Assembly: GCA_031367505.1 (NCBI GenBank)
Contig: JANLPY010000673.1
Span: forward strand, 5,392-69,391
Direction of reading: 5' to 3'
DNA length: 64,000 bases
Source of the DNA: JAKFWF01 sp031367505
Lineage (GTDB): Bacteria > Pseudomonadota > Alphaproteobacteria > Rhizobiales > Hyphomicrobiaceae
Part shown: positions 24,729 to 33,041 of the stretch, in pieces
How positions within the stretch are numbered: position 1 is the stretch's first letter
How the letters are laid out: the number at the start of each line of letters is the position of its first letter
Translations under genes and position numbers: made by a program
Notes under the pieces: generated by a model
Database searches by the model: none
What the model was told of the DNA's origin: nothing
The model's input: the letters and a program-made list of their open reading frames with translations, nothing else

Positions 24729-26471
24729 ATGCCCACTCCCATGCCCATGCCCGATACCTCGCAAGTAGATTGTCGTTACATGGATCTTGCACTGCGCATG
24801 GCGCGGCGCGGGCTCGGGCGAACCGGCTCCAATCCATCGGTTGGCGCGGTAATCGTCGACCCGGCGTCTGGCGAAATCATCGCGCGCGGAACCACTGCTG
24901 ATACCGGCCGGCCACATGCCGAAACCATTGCGATCGAGCGTGCCGGCGATCGCGCCAAAGGGGCCACGCTCTACGTGACGCTGGAGCCCTGTTCGCACTT
25001 CGGCCGAACCTCACCTTGTGCCGACGCCGTGGTCGAGGCTGGTATCGCGAGGGTCGTCGCCGGCATCGAAGATCCGGATTTGCGGGTTTCGGGTCGCGGC
25101 ATCGCGAGACTGAGGGAGGCTGGCATCGAAGTGCTCACCGGCGTGCGTGCGGACGAGTGCCGCCGGGTGACCCTTGGGCATATCAGTCGCGTGTCGAGGA
25201 ACCGGCCTTTCGTGCAACTCAAGTTGGCGGCCGGCGCTGATGGTTTGGTGCCGCGCGGTCGAGCCGGTCGCCCGGTATTCGTCACGGGGCCGGAGGCGCG
25301 CGCGCAAGCACATTTGTTGCGTGCCCGCGCTGACGCCATCCTCGTCGGCATCGGCACGGTAATGACTGACGACCCTGATTTAACATGCCGCCTACCGGGT
25401 CTCGAAAGGCAATCTCCACTGCGTGTCGTTCTGGACAGCGATTTCCGCATGTCACCTCAGAGCCGGATCATGCAGACAGCTGCGCAAACGCCGGTCATGG
25501 TATTTACGACGCCGGAAGCGGCGGCCGGGCACACTGACCGCGGACCGGGAAGTCCGGTCGAACTGGTCCCGGTCGCGCGCAGTGCCTCCGGTCACGGGCT
25601 GGATCTGTCGCAAGTGCTGCAGGTGCTGGCTGGACGCGGCATCACGCGACTACTCGTCGAAGGCGGCCCAACCATTGCCGGCGCATTTCTCGAGGCGGGG
25701 CTGGCCGATGAATGCGTCATCATGCGCTCGGCACGTCCCGTTGGTCCGGACCAAGGACAACCAGCGTTCGGGCGAGACGGCTGGGAGCTCGTCGTTAACG
25801 ATGCCGGTTGGCATCACTTGTCCACGGCTGTAGCTGGTCATGATACCATCGACACTTATGAGTTCGAAGGACGCAAAGCCATGTTCACTGGGTTGATAAC
25901 CGATGTTGGCGAAGTCGTTGCCCGCGACGGCGGCCGCTTCACCATCCGATCCGGCTATTTGCCGGCATCGATACCGCTCGGAGCATCGATCTGTTGCGAC
26001 GGCTGCTGCCTGACCGCGACCAGCGTCAAAGCGCACGGTCTGGTGAGCGAATTCACACTCGACGTTTCGAACGAGACGCTATCGAAAACGACGCTGCACA
26101 CCTGGGCGCCCGGCCGGAAGGTCAACCTCGAGCGATCACTGAAAGCTGGCGATGAACTCGGCGGGCATATCGTCTCGGGGCACGTGGACGGCACGGCGCG
26201 GATCGTCGAAATTCGCCAGGATGGGGAAAGCCGGCGTTTCGTGCTTGAGGTGCCAGCTCCACTTGCCCAGTTCATAGCGCCAAAGGGTTCAATTGCCCTC
26301 GACGGTACGTCCCTGACGGTAAACGAAGTCGATGGAAATCGTTTCGGTGTCAACCTCATTCCGCATAGCTTGAGTGTGACCACTTGGGGTACGAAGTCGG
26401 TCGGCGATGCTGTTAACATCGAAGCCGATATGTTCGCCCGTTACGTTGCCCGTCTGATGGAGTTTCGCTAA
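24729..26471 (+). CDS. ribD: RibD-RibE fusion: deaminase/reductase plus riboflavin synthase
   Basis: A 580-residue protein holding two enzymes. Residues 1-384 are RibD: the deaminase zinc site (H63 in RPHAE, C88 in EPCSH, C97 in SPCAD, with the standard 25 and 9 spacing), then the reductase domain with DDPDLTCRLPG and LLVEGGPTIAG. Residues 385-580 are riboflavin synthase alpha chain, starting MFTGLITDVGEVV, with SICCDGCCLTAT and GHIVSGHVDG in its two barrels. The product would run three steps of riboflavin synthesis. These are usually separate adjacent genes; here no stop codon divides them. GAAGGA at 25866 lies nine bases before the internal ATG, so RibE may also be made alone. The start region repeats CCATGC, so 24729, 24741 or 24747 are all possible. 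Confidence 0.92.
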   Translation: MPTPMPMPDTSQVDCRYMDLALRMARRGLGRTGSNPSVGAVIVDPASGEIIARGTTADTGRPHAETIAIERAGDRAKGATLYVTLEPCSHFGRTSPCADAVVEAGIARVVAGIEDPDLRVSGRGIARLREAGIEVLTGVRADECRRVTLGHISRVSRNRPFVQLKLAAGADGLVPRGRAGRPVFVTGPEARAQAHLLRARADAILVGIGTVMTDDPDLTCRLPGLERQSPLRVVLDSDFRMSPQSRIMQTAAQTPVMVFTTPEAAAGHTDRGPGSPVELVPVARSASGHGLDLSQVLQVLAGRGITRLLVEGGPTIAGAFLEAGLADECVIMRSARPVGPDQGQPAFGRDGWELVVNDAGWHHLSTAVAGHDTIDTYEFEGRKAMFTGLITDVGEVVARDGGRFTIRSGYLPASIPLGASICCDGCCLTATSVKAHGLVSEFTLDVSNETLSKTTLHTWAPGRKVNLERSLKAGDELGGHIVSGHVDGTARIVEIRQDGESRRFVLEVPAPLAQFIAPKGSIALDGTSLTVNEVDGNRFGVNLIPHSLSVTTWGTKSVGDAVNIEADMFARYVARLMEFR

Positions 26472-27632
26472 GTGAAAAATGGCCTCAAGACTGTCGAATA
26501 TCAAGAAGGCCGCGGCTTCCTTTCGGCGACGGCGGACATCATCGAGGATTTGCGCAACGGGCGCATGGTCATCCTGGTCGATGCCGAGGACCGCGAGAAC
26601 GAAGGCGACCTCATCATCCCGGCACAAATGGCAACGCCGGATGCTGTGAATTTCATGGCAAAGTTCGGCCGCGGGTTGATCTGCCTGTCGCTGACCAAGG
26701 CCCGTGCCGACGAATTGCGCCTCGAGAGCATGGTGCGTCAGAACGCGTCACGTACCGGCACCGCCTTCACGGTCTCGATCGAAGCGCGCGAGGGCATCAC
26801 CACCGGCATATCCGCGCATGATCGCGCCCGCACCATCGCCACCGCGATCGATGCCAGCAAAGGCCACGAGGATGTGGTCTCGCCGGGGCACGTGTTCCCG
26901 CTGATCGCCCGCGATGGTGGCGTGCTGGTGCGTGCCGGCCATACCGAAGCGTCGGTCGATCTGTGCCGGCTTGCAGGGCTGTATCCGGCAGCCGTCATCT
27001 GCGAAATCATGAACGACGACGGCACCATGGCCCGCGTGCCGGACCTCGTCGGCTTTGCCCAGAAGCACGGCCTCAAGATCGGTACGATCGAGGATCTAAT
27101 TGCTTTTCGTTTGTCGAACGACAAACTGGTGCGCAGCGTCGCTCGCCGTGACGTCGATAGTGCGTACGGCGGAAAGTTCGCAATGCACGTTTACTCGACG
27201 ACGGTCGATGCCAGCGAACATCTGGTGCTGGTCAAGGGCGACATATCGGCACCCGGGCCGGTACTGGTCCGCGTGCATGCAGTCAACGCCATGGCCGATG
27301 TGCTCGGCATCGGCGTCGAGCCGGGTCAGGGCTCGCTGGTCGAGAAATCGATGCGCATGATCGAAGCCGAGGGACGCGGCGTCGTTGTACTGATCCGCGA
27401 TCTTCGCCCCAAGTCAGTGTCGGAAGGCTTGGCAAAAGAGGGACGTCCGAAAAAGACTGGAGCGCCGCCGGAAAATCAAGAGCGTCGCCGGGTCGAGATT
27501 GGGATCGGCAGCCAGATCTTGCGTGATCTGGGGGTCACCGAGATGGTGCTGCTGTCGAATTCGCCGGCCTCAGTCTATGTCGGCCTCGAAGGTTACGGGT
27601 TGAAGATCGTCGACACGCGAAAGATCGATTGA
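26472..27632 (+). CDS. ribB: 3,4-dihydroxy-2-butanone 4-phosphate synthase with degenerate RibA half
   Basis: A 386-residue protein with the RibBA layout. Residues 15-215 are the RibB domain, which makes the four-carbon unit of riboflavin from ribulose 5-phosphate: VDAEDRENEGDL, RTGTAFTVSIEA, and VVSPGHVFPLIARDGGVL with the catalytic His and acid residues. The RibA-like half (about 220-386) lacks the three cysteine zinc ligands and DC.C core of GTP cyclohydrolase II; where they should be is VLVRVHAVNAMADVLG. So the cyclohydrolase step must be done elsewhere, as known for many alphaproteobacterial RibBA proteins. It starts at a GTG directly after the RibE stop and ends one base into ribH. Confidence 0.92.
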   Translation: MKNGLKTVEYQEGRGFLSATADIIEDLRNGRMVILVDAEDRENEGDLIIPAQMATPDAVNFMAKFGRGLICLSLTKARADELRLESMVRQNASRTGTAFTVSIEAREGITTGISAHDRARTIATAIDASKGHEDVVSPGHVFPLIARDGGVLVRAGHTEASVDLCRLAGLYPAAVICEIMNDDGTMARVPDLVGFAQKHGLKIGTIEDLIAFRLSNDKLVRSVARRDVDSAYGGKFAMHVYSTTVDASEHLVLVKGDISAPGPVLVRVHAVNAMADVLGIGVEPGQGSLVEKSMRMIEAEGRGVVVLIRDLRPKSVSEGLAKEGRPKKTGAPPENQERRRVEIGIGSQILRDLGVTEMVLLSNSPASVYVGLEGYGLKIVDTRKID

Positions 27633-28147
27633 TGGCGGGAAAAAGCACCAGCGCGCCGTGGGTGATGGCAGATAGCGCGCGGCCGATGTTGCCCGTCCTC
27701 ATTATCGAGGCGCGATATTACGAACAGGTGGCGGAAGCGCTGATCGATGGTGCGTTGGCCGAGCTCGAAGCCCAAGGTGTCGGCTACGAGCGCGTTGTGG
27801 TGCCCGGCGCCTTGGAAATTCCGCAGGTGTTGGCCGCGGCCGTCGCGGCGAAGACGATGCCAGCCACTGCATCGCGTGCGCGCTATAGCGGTGCAATCCT
27901 GCTTGGCTGTGTTATCCGCGGTGAAACCTCGCACTATGACATTGTCTGCAACAACGCCAATCATTGGTGCTATGAGTTGAGCATCCGCAACGCGATCCCG
28001 CTCGGCAATGCAATCCTGACCGTTGATACTGAGGCCCAAGCCATGGCACGGGCGAGTGGAAAGCGTGCGGGCAAGGGGGCCGATGCTGCGCGGGCATGTC
28101 TCAGACTGATTGAAGTGGCGGCAAAATTTGCTGCAGGGAAACAATAA
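27632..28147 (+). CDS. ribH: 6,7-dimethyl-8-ribityllumazine synthase
   Basis: A 171-residue enzyme that joins the RibD and RibB products into lumazine, the substrate of riboflavin synthase. Motifs are VVVPGALEIPQVL for the phosphate-binding region, GCVIRGETSHYDIVCNN with the catalytic His, and IPLGNAILTVDTEAQA. It begins with an ATG sharing one base with the ribB stop and ends sharing one base with nusB, so translation through the operon is coupled. A 22-residue N-terminal extension precedes the conserved core. Confidence 0.95.
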   Translation: MAGKSTSAPWVMADSARPMLPVLIIEARYYEQVAEALIDGALAELEAQGVGYERVVVPGALEIPQVLAAAVAAKTMPATASRARYSGAILLGCVIRGETSHYDIVCNNANHWCYELSIRNAIPLGNAILTVDTEAQAMARASGKRAGKGADAARACLRLIEVAAKFAAGKQ

Positions 28148-28629
28148 TGGTTATGGCTGCCAAGAAGCAAAAATCGCGCCCGCGCAGCGCCTCGCGCGTC
28201 GCAGCCGTGCAAGCCCTTTACCAGATGGATCTTTCCGGCATCGAGTTGAACGACGTGGTCGATGAGTTTGCTCGCATTCGCTTTGCGGGCGAGGAGGCGG
28301 ACGACAGATTGCGTGGTGCGGACGCCGTGTTCTTTGCTGAGGTTTTGCGCGGCGTCGTTCGTCGTCAGCTCGATATCGATCCGATGGTCGATCAGCAGTT
28401 GGCGGTAGGGTGGCGATTGATCCGCGTCGATAGCATCTTGCGGGCGATATTGCGGGCCGGGACATTCGAGTTGATGGAGCGGCCGGACGTACCCGCCCGA
28501 GTTGCGATCAGCGAATACGTCGAAGTCGCGAATGCATTTTTCAACGAAGATGAACCAAAAGTCGTCAACGGCGTTTTGGATAAATTGGCGCGCAAACTTC
28601 GCGCACCTGAGTTTGCCGCAAAGGCTTGA
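28147..28629 (+). CDS. nusB: Transcription antitermination factor NusB
   Basis: A 160-residue all-helical RNA-binding protein which, with NusE (ribosomal protein S10), recognises boxA and allows antitermination on rRNA operons. The basic N-terminus (MAAKKQKSRPRSASRVAAVQ) leads into ALYQMDLSG. The conserved end runs VAISEYVEVANAFFNEDEP then VVNGVLDKLARKLR. The first ATG overlaps the ribH stop by one base; a second ATG two codons on is equally plausible. The ribH-nusB-thiL order is typical of Hyphomicrobiales. Confidence 0.95.
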   Translation: MVMAAKKQKSRPRSASRVAAVQALYQMDLSGIELNDVVDEFARIRFAGEEADDRLRGADAVFFAEVLRGVVRRQLDIDPMVDQQLAVGWRLIRVDSILRAILRAGTFELMERPDVPARVAISEYVEVANAFFNEDEPKVVNGVLDKLARKLRAPEFAAKA

Positions 28630-28639
28630 GAGCATTTGG

Positions 28640-29641
28640 ATGGGCGACAAAATCGTCAGCGAAGAAGACCTTATACAGCAATTCCTCGCGCCGCTGACCG
28701 ATCGGGTGCCCGGTGCTTTTGGCCTCAAGGACGACTGTGCGACGGTGCGCCCGCCATCCGGGTATGATCTGGTCGTCACAACTGATGCCGTGGTTTCAGG
28801 ATTGCATTTTGTTGCCGATGAACAGCCCGAAGTGATTGCTTGGCGTGCGCTTGCCGTCAACATTTCGGATCTCGCGGCCAAGGGCGCGACACCGCTGTGT
28901 TATCTGATGGCGTTGTGTATGCCTGAGGCGCCGTCGCGCGATTGGATGATCCGGTTCGCTTCGGGCCTCAAGGACGCGCAGGAGCATTACGGGCTGACGT
29001 TGATCGGTGGTGATACCGATCGGCGTCCCGGCGTTTCGCTGTCGGTTTCGATAACGGCGATGGGGTTGGTTCCAGAGGGCCGCATGGTACAGCGCGCAAC
29101 CGCCAAAGTCGGCGATCGCATTTTCGTATCAGGTACGCTTGGCGATGCGGCGCTCGGGCTGATCTTGCGGCGAAATGCTGACGCGAAACGGTTCGCGTGC
29201 CTCGATAAGGACCAACGGCAATTCTTGCTGGATCGATATTTGCGCCCGTCGGCTCGGGTCGAACTGTCGGCACTGTTGCTGAAGCATGCCTCCGCGGCCA
29301 TGGATCTGTCGGACGGCTTCGCTAAGGATCTGGGTCGCCTGTGTAAAACGTCGGGGTTGGGCGCGGAAGTGGTTCTGGATCGCCTTCCCGTTTCTATTGC
29401 TGCGCAAAGTGTGTTTGCCGAGCAAACTGAATTGAAAGTGCTCGCGGCTAATGGCGGCGACGATTACGAAATCCTCGCGACCGTACCTGCAAAGTATGCC
29501 GATGCATTCGAGGATGCGGCGCTCGAACACGGCGTCGCCGTGACCGACGTCGGCAAGATCGCGGAGGGCTCGGGTGTGACGCTCCTCGACCCTAACGGGC
29601 TACCGGTTACGCTCGCCAAAACAGGCCACGATCATTTTTGA
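28640..29641 (+). CDS. thiL: Thiamine-monophosphate kinase
   Basis: A 333-residue ATP-dependent kinase that makes thiamine diphosphate from the monophosphate. The PurM-like fold is recognisable: LTDRVPGAFGLKDDCATV near the start, VTTDAVVSGLHF, AVNISDLAAKGATPL, GGDTDRRPG and MDLSDGFAKDLGRL. The Mg-binding acids lie in those segments. The start at 28640 lies 10 bases after the nusB stop; longer in-frame extensions would fall inside nusB. No thiamine riboswitch is present, in keeping with its place at the end of a constitutive operon. It is convergent with the next SDR gene with only six bases between. Confidence 0.94.
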   Translation: MGDKIVSEEDLIQQFLAPLTDRVPGAFGLKDDCATVRPPSGYDLVVTTDAVVSGLHFVADEQPEVIAWRALAVNISDLAAKGATPLCYLMALCMPEAPSRDWMIRFASGLKDAQEHYGLTLIGGDTDRRPGVSLSVSITAMGLVPEGRMVQRATAKVGDRIFVSGTLGDAALGLILRRNADAKRFACLDKDQRQFLLDRYLRPSARVELSALLLKHASAAMDLSDGFAKDLGRLCKTSGLGAEVVLDRLPVSIAAQSVFAEQTELKVLAANGGDDYEILATVPAKYADAFEDAALEHGVAVTDVGKIAEGSGVTLLDPNGLPVTLAKTGHDHF

Positions 29642-29647
29642 GCAGCA

Positions 29648-30433
29648 CTACAAGTTCCGGCCAGCGTCGACAACCAAAGTCTGTCCCGTGATGGCTGGGT
29701 GAGCCGCTAAGAATATCATCGCTTGGGCGATGTCGCTCGGCTCAACCAACCGCTTCAATGCGGTGTTTTCGACCGAGCGTGCTTTACGTTCGGCCGGCCA
29801 AGGGTCGGTCCATGGTGTGCGCGTTAATCCGGGAGCAACCGCGTTGACCCGCACGTCGGGACCAAATGCCTTCGCCAAGTTGCGGGTCAAGTTGATCAGC
29901 CCCGCTTTGCCGGCCGCATAAGCGATCGACGAGGCTTGGCCACCCAATCCGGCAATCGAAGCGGTATTGACGATGGCCCCCTTCGACGCCCTCAGCGCGG
30001 ACGAAGCAGCCTTGGCGCAGCGGAACGGCCCGACCAGATTGGTTGTCAGAATGCGTTGCCACTTCTCCTCGGTCATGGCGTCGAAATCATCGAACGGGAT
30101 CGGCTCGATGGTTTCCGGACTCGCTGCGTTGTTGATCAGAATATCCAGACCGCCGAGATCAGCGATCGCGCGTTCGACCATGCGTGCCGCATCCTTCGGG
30201 TCCGACACATCGCCTGCGGCGGCGATCACGCGGCCATTCGGCGCTTTTCCTTGATCCTTGGCGAGCGTTTCGACCACCACGGGGCCACGCGGATCGCCGC
30301 TCAAATAGTTGACGGCGACGATGGCACCGCACCGCAACAGCGCTTCGACGGTCGCCAAGCCAATACCCGAGGCGCCGCCTGTGACGAGGGCGCGTTTGCC
30401 GGCGAGGTTGGCTGTGATGATGGCACTTGTCAT
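29648..30433 (-). CDS. SDR family oxidoreductase
   Basis: A 261-residue classical short-chain dehydrogenase. The nucleotide loop is VTGGASGIGLATVEAL, NNAA replaces NNAG in ILINNAASPE, the catalytic Ser is in NTASIAGLGG and the Tyr/Lys are in AYAAGKAGLIN. GDVSDPKDAARM follows the second strand pair. The family end is VVDAGRNL. The ATG at 30433 overlaps the stop of the upstream beta-keto-acid cleavage gene by four bases, so the two are coupled. An extension back to 30661 would overlap that gene entirely and is rejected. The pairing suggests catabolism of a 3-oxo or 3-hydroxy acid, but the substrate is unknown. Confidence 0.92.
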   Translation of the reverse strand: MTSAIITANLAGKRALVTGGASGIGLATVEALLRCGAIVAVNYLSGDPRGPVVVETLAKDQGKAPNGRVIAAAGDVSDPKDAARMVERAIADLGGLDILINNAASPETIEPIPFDDFDAMTEEKWQRILTTNLVGPFRCAKAASSALRASKGAIVNTASIAGLGGQASSIAYAAGKAGLINLTRNLAKAFGPDVRVNAVAPGLTRTPWTDPWPAERKARSVENTALKRLVEPSDIAQAMIFLAAHPAITGQTLVVDAGRNL

Positions 30434-31314
30434 GCGGCAGCTCCCAGTCCGAGTGTCTTGCGCGCTTCGGCAGGCGTCGCGATGTCGCCGCCAATAATAC
30501 GGATAATCTCGATGGCGCGTTCGACGAGCGCGGCATTCGATGGCGCGAGGCGGCCGCGATCCAGATAAAGGTTGTCCTCCAATCCGACGCGGACATGGCC
30601 GCCATAAAGTACCGTTTGCGCGACCAACGGGAACTGCATGCGACCGATCCCGAAGGCGCACCAGTGCGCGCCGGCCGGCAAATTATTACGCATCGCCAGC
30701 ATGGCTTCGGGCGTCGCTGGTGCACCGAACGAAATGCCCAGGCACAACTGAAATAGCGGCGGCGCGGCGATCAAGCCGTCGGCAATCAGCTTTTTAGCCA
30801 GTTCGATATGCCCTAGGTCGAACACTTCGATCTCGGGCTTGGTGCCGGACTTCTTTGCGCTGGCAGCCATTTCGGCGAGGTGGGCCGGCGTGTTGACAAA
30901 CACGTGCGGGCCGAAGTTCATGCTGCCGCAATCGAGCGTGCAGATTTCCGGTTTGATCTTCTCGATGTGGCGCATGCGAACGGCGGGTGTCGTCAGCGTC
31001 GTGCCCTCGGCGGCAATTCGTGGTTCTTCGGCGCCGGGGATGAAGCGGCCACCGGCGCCGGTCGTCAGGTTGAGGATAACATCGCGGTTGACGGCACGAA
31101 TGCGCTGGACGGTCTCCTCATACAACTCGAGCGCCATCGAGGGCTTGCCGGTCTTAGGGTCGCGCACATGGATGTGAACGATTGCGGCACCAGCCTTGGC
31201 GGCACCAAGTGCCGAATTGGCGATCTGTTCCGGACTGACCGGCACGGCCGGGTTCTTATCGACGGTGTCAAAGCCACCGGTTAAGGCGCAGGTGACGATG
31301 GTTTTCGCGGCCAT
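30430..31314 (-). CDS. Beta-keto acid cleavage enzyme (BKACE, DUF849)
   Basis: A 294-residue zinc TIM-barrel enzyme. The family cleaves a 3-oxo acid with acetyl-CoA to give acetoacetate and an acyl-CoA; the best known member acts on 3-keto-5-aminohexanoate. The start TIVTCALTGGFDT, the metal histidines in AAIVHIHVRDPKTG, and MNFGPHVFVNTPAHL and GLEDNLYLDRGRLA are all family signatures. I used the ATG at 31314. The reverse frame stays open to 32268, but that part lies antisense to the phosphotransacetylase gene and has no homology. The specificity within this broad family is undetermined. Confidence 0.92.
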   Translation of the reverse strand: MAAKTIVTCALTGGFDTVDKNPAVPVSPEQIANSALGAAKAGAAIVHIHVRDPKTGKPSMALELYEETVQRIRAVNRDVILNLTTGAGGRFIPGAEEPRIAAEGTTLTTPAVRMRHIEKIKPEICTLDCGSMNFGPHVFVNTPAHLAEMAASAKKSGTKPEIEVFDLGHIELAKKLIADGLIAAPPLFQLCLGISFGAPATPEAMLAMRNNLPAGAHWCAFGIGRMQFPLVAQTVLYGGHVRVGLEDNLYLDRGRLAPSNAALVERAIEIIRIIGGDIATPAEARKTLGLGAAA

Positions 31315-31432
31315 GTCAGGTTTATCCTTGGTGTTATTGTTTCCTCTGGCGTCGACAGTGCCGCTCCATGACCGGTTGGACAAGTCCGTCTGGCAGTCTA
31401 AATCCACGCGATAACAGCAAGGCAGGACTGCA

Positions 31433-32422
31433 ATGGATATTGTGGCGACAAGCAAAGATGCGATCCGTGGACGCGATATGCGTGTCGTACTGCCTGAGGC
31501 TGGCGACGAGCGGGTGCTGCGGGCAGCCGCGCTACTCATTGACGAAGGCCTCGCGCGGCCGATCCTGCTGGGAAATATCGACGAAGTGGCGGCCCGGTTG
31601 GCAGCACTTGGTGTAACTCGTTCGGCCGTCGATATTCGCGATCCCGCCAACGATCCGGCTCTGGTACAATTGGCGCAAGTCGTTGCGGCCGTGCGGCCGT
31701 CGTTGAATGCGAAATCAGCGGCACGGCTGCTGAACAAGCCACTATATTTCGCCGGTGCGCTGGTCGCGGCGGGCGAAGCCGACACTTTTGTTGCCGGTGC
31801 CGCCAATCCCACGCGACGGGTAATAGAAGCCGGTATGATGACGATTGGTCTGGCTGAGAACATCGAGATCGCATCGAGTTTCTTCGTGATGTTGCTGCCA
31901 CCGATCGGCGCGAAGCCCGAGCGCGCGCTGGTCTTTGCCGATTGTGCCGTCAACGCCGATCCGACCGCCCGCGAGCTTGCCGACATCGCGATCGCCTCCG
32001 CCGAAAGTGCGCAACTGCTCGCAGAGACCCCACGTGTTGCTATGCTTTCGTTCTCGACCAAGGGCAGCGCGCAGCACGCTCGGGTCGAGAAAGTTCGCGC
32101 AGCACTGGCGTTTGTGCGCGAACTCAAGCCCGGACTGGCGATCGATGGTGAACTGCAGGGCGATGCCGCGCTGTCAGCGGTTGTCGCGCACAAGAAAGTG
32201 CCAGGCCTGAGCGAAGTTGCGGGGCGCGCCAACGTGCTGATTTTTCCGGATTTGGATTCCGGCAACATTGCCTACAAGCTGGTGCAGGAATTGGGTGGAG
32301 CGCAAGCGCTGGGTCCGTTCTTGCAGGGCTTTCGGCGGCCGATCTCGGATTTGTCGCGCGGTGCATCGGTCGATGACATCGTGGCAACCGCAGTGATCAC
32401 GTTGGCTCGGAGCCTCAGGTAA
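31433..32422 (+). CDS. pta: Phosphate acetyl/acyltransferase
   Basis: A 329-residue enzyme containing only the catalytic PTA_PTB domain, which exchanges CoA and phosphate on acetyl or butyryl groups. Recognisable parts are MRVVLPEAGDERVLRAAALL, AGEADTFVAGAANPTRRVI and VLIFPDLDSGNIAYKLVQEL. It lacks the N-terminal DRTGG regions of the long enterobacterial Pta, as expected for the short type. Its position, divergent from the beta-keto-acid cleavage gene 118 bases away, hints that acyl-CoA from that reaction could be turned to acyl phosphate. No acetate kinase gene is present in the window. Confidence 0.88.
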   Translation: MDIVATSKDAIRGRDMRVVLPEAGDERVLRAAALLIDEGLARPILLGNIDEVAARLAALGVTRSAVDIRDPANDPALVQLAQVVAAVRPSLNAKSAARLLNKPLYFAGALVAAGEADTFVAGAANPTRRVIEAGMMTIGLAENIEIASSFFVMLLPPIGAKPERALVFADCAVNADPTARELADIAIASAESAQLLAETPRVAMLSFSTKGSAQHARVEKVRAALAFVRELKPGLAIDGELQGDAALSAVVAHKKVPGLSEVAGRANVLIFPDLDSGNIAYKLVQELGGAQALGPFLQGFRRPISDLSRGASVDDIVATAVITLARSLR

Positions 32423-33000
32423 TGAGCGGCTCAGGCAGTACAATTTGTCGCTATCTCGATCGCTCGTGGTCGCCGGAACAACTGGCCGCGATCGATCACA
32501 TCTTTTTTTCATCGAGCGCGACCAAAATATTTGCCAGTCCAGCCGAACGTGCGGCCTTCCGGGAACGATGGCTCGGACGCTATCTGCGCGTCGATGCGGC
32601 GCACGCCTTTATCGCGATCGACGGCTGCGATCGTGTCGTCGGCTATCTCGCCGGCACTTTGCAGGATGCCGCCAAGCAAGCCCGTTTTGCGGATCTTTCG
32701 TCTGTACGCGCATTCGCCGAATCGAGCCGGCATTTCCCGGCGCACCTGCATATCAATGTTGTCGAGACCATGCGGGGACAAGCCATCGGCACCCGGCTGA
32801 TCGAGGCGTTCGGCGCTCACGCGATCGAACATAACGTTCACGGCATGCATCTCGTGACCAGTGCTGGCGCGCGCAACGTGCGATTCTATCAGCGCTGCGG
32901 CTTCACCGAAGTCGATCGGATCGGGGCCGGCGACAGTGCCGTTGTATTCCTCGGTCGCAGCCTAACAAGCGTGCCAGGCCCTTCCTCAGTGTCCGGCTGA
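32422..33000 (+). CDS. GNAT-family N-acetyltransferase
   Basis: A 192-residue acetyltransferase. The acetyl-CoA loop appears as NVVETMRGQAIGTRLIEAFG around residue 110, and the end VRFYQRCGFTEVDRI is the usual C-terminal strand-helix pattern. HLHINVVE just before the loop is the central strand. The protein acetylates an unknown amine. The ATG shares one base with the pta stop, so it is translated in the same operon. Confidence 0.87.
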   Translation: MSGSGSTICRYLDRSWSPEQLAAIDHIFFSSSATKIFASPAERAAFRERWLGRYLRVDAAHAFIAIDGCDRVVGYLAGTLQDAAKQARFADLSSVRAFAESSRHFPAHLHINVVETMRGQAIGTRLIEAFGAHAIEHNVHGMHLVTSAGARNVRFYQRCGFTEVDRIGAGDSAVVFLGRSLTSVPGPSSVSG

Positions 33001-33041
33001 CCGCTATCAAGCATAATATGACAGGCGGGCGAGGGATGGGC

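Noticed and set aside
31315..32268. Continuation of the BKACE reverse frame for 318 more codons
   Set aside because: It lies antisense to the phosphotransacetylase gene, which has clear family motifs; the reverse reading is Ser/Ala/Arg low-complexity with no homology. The BKACE starts naturally at 31314.
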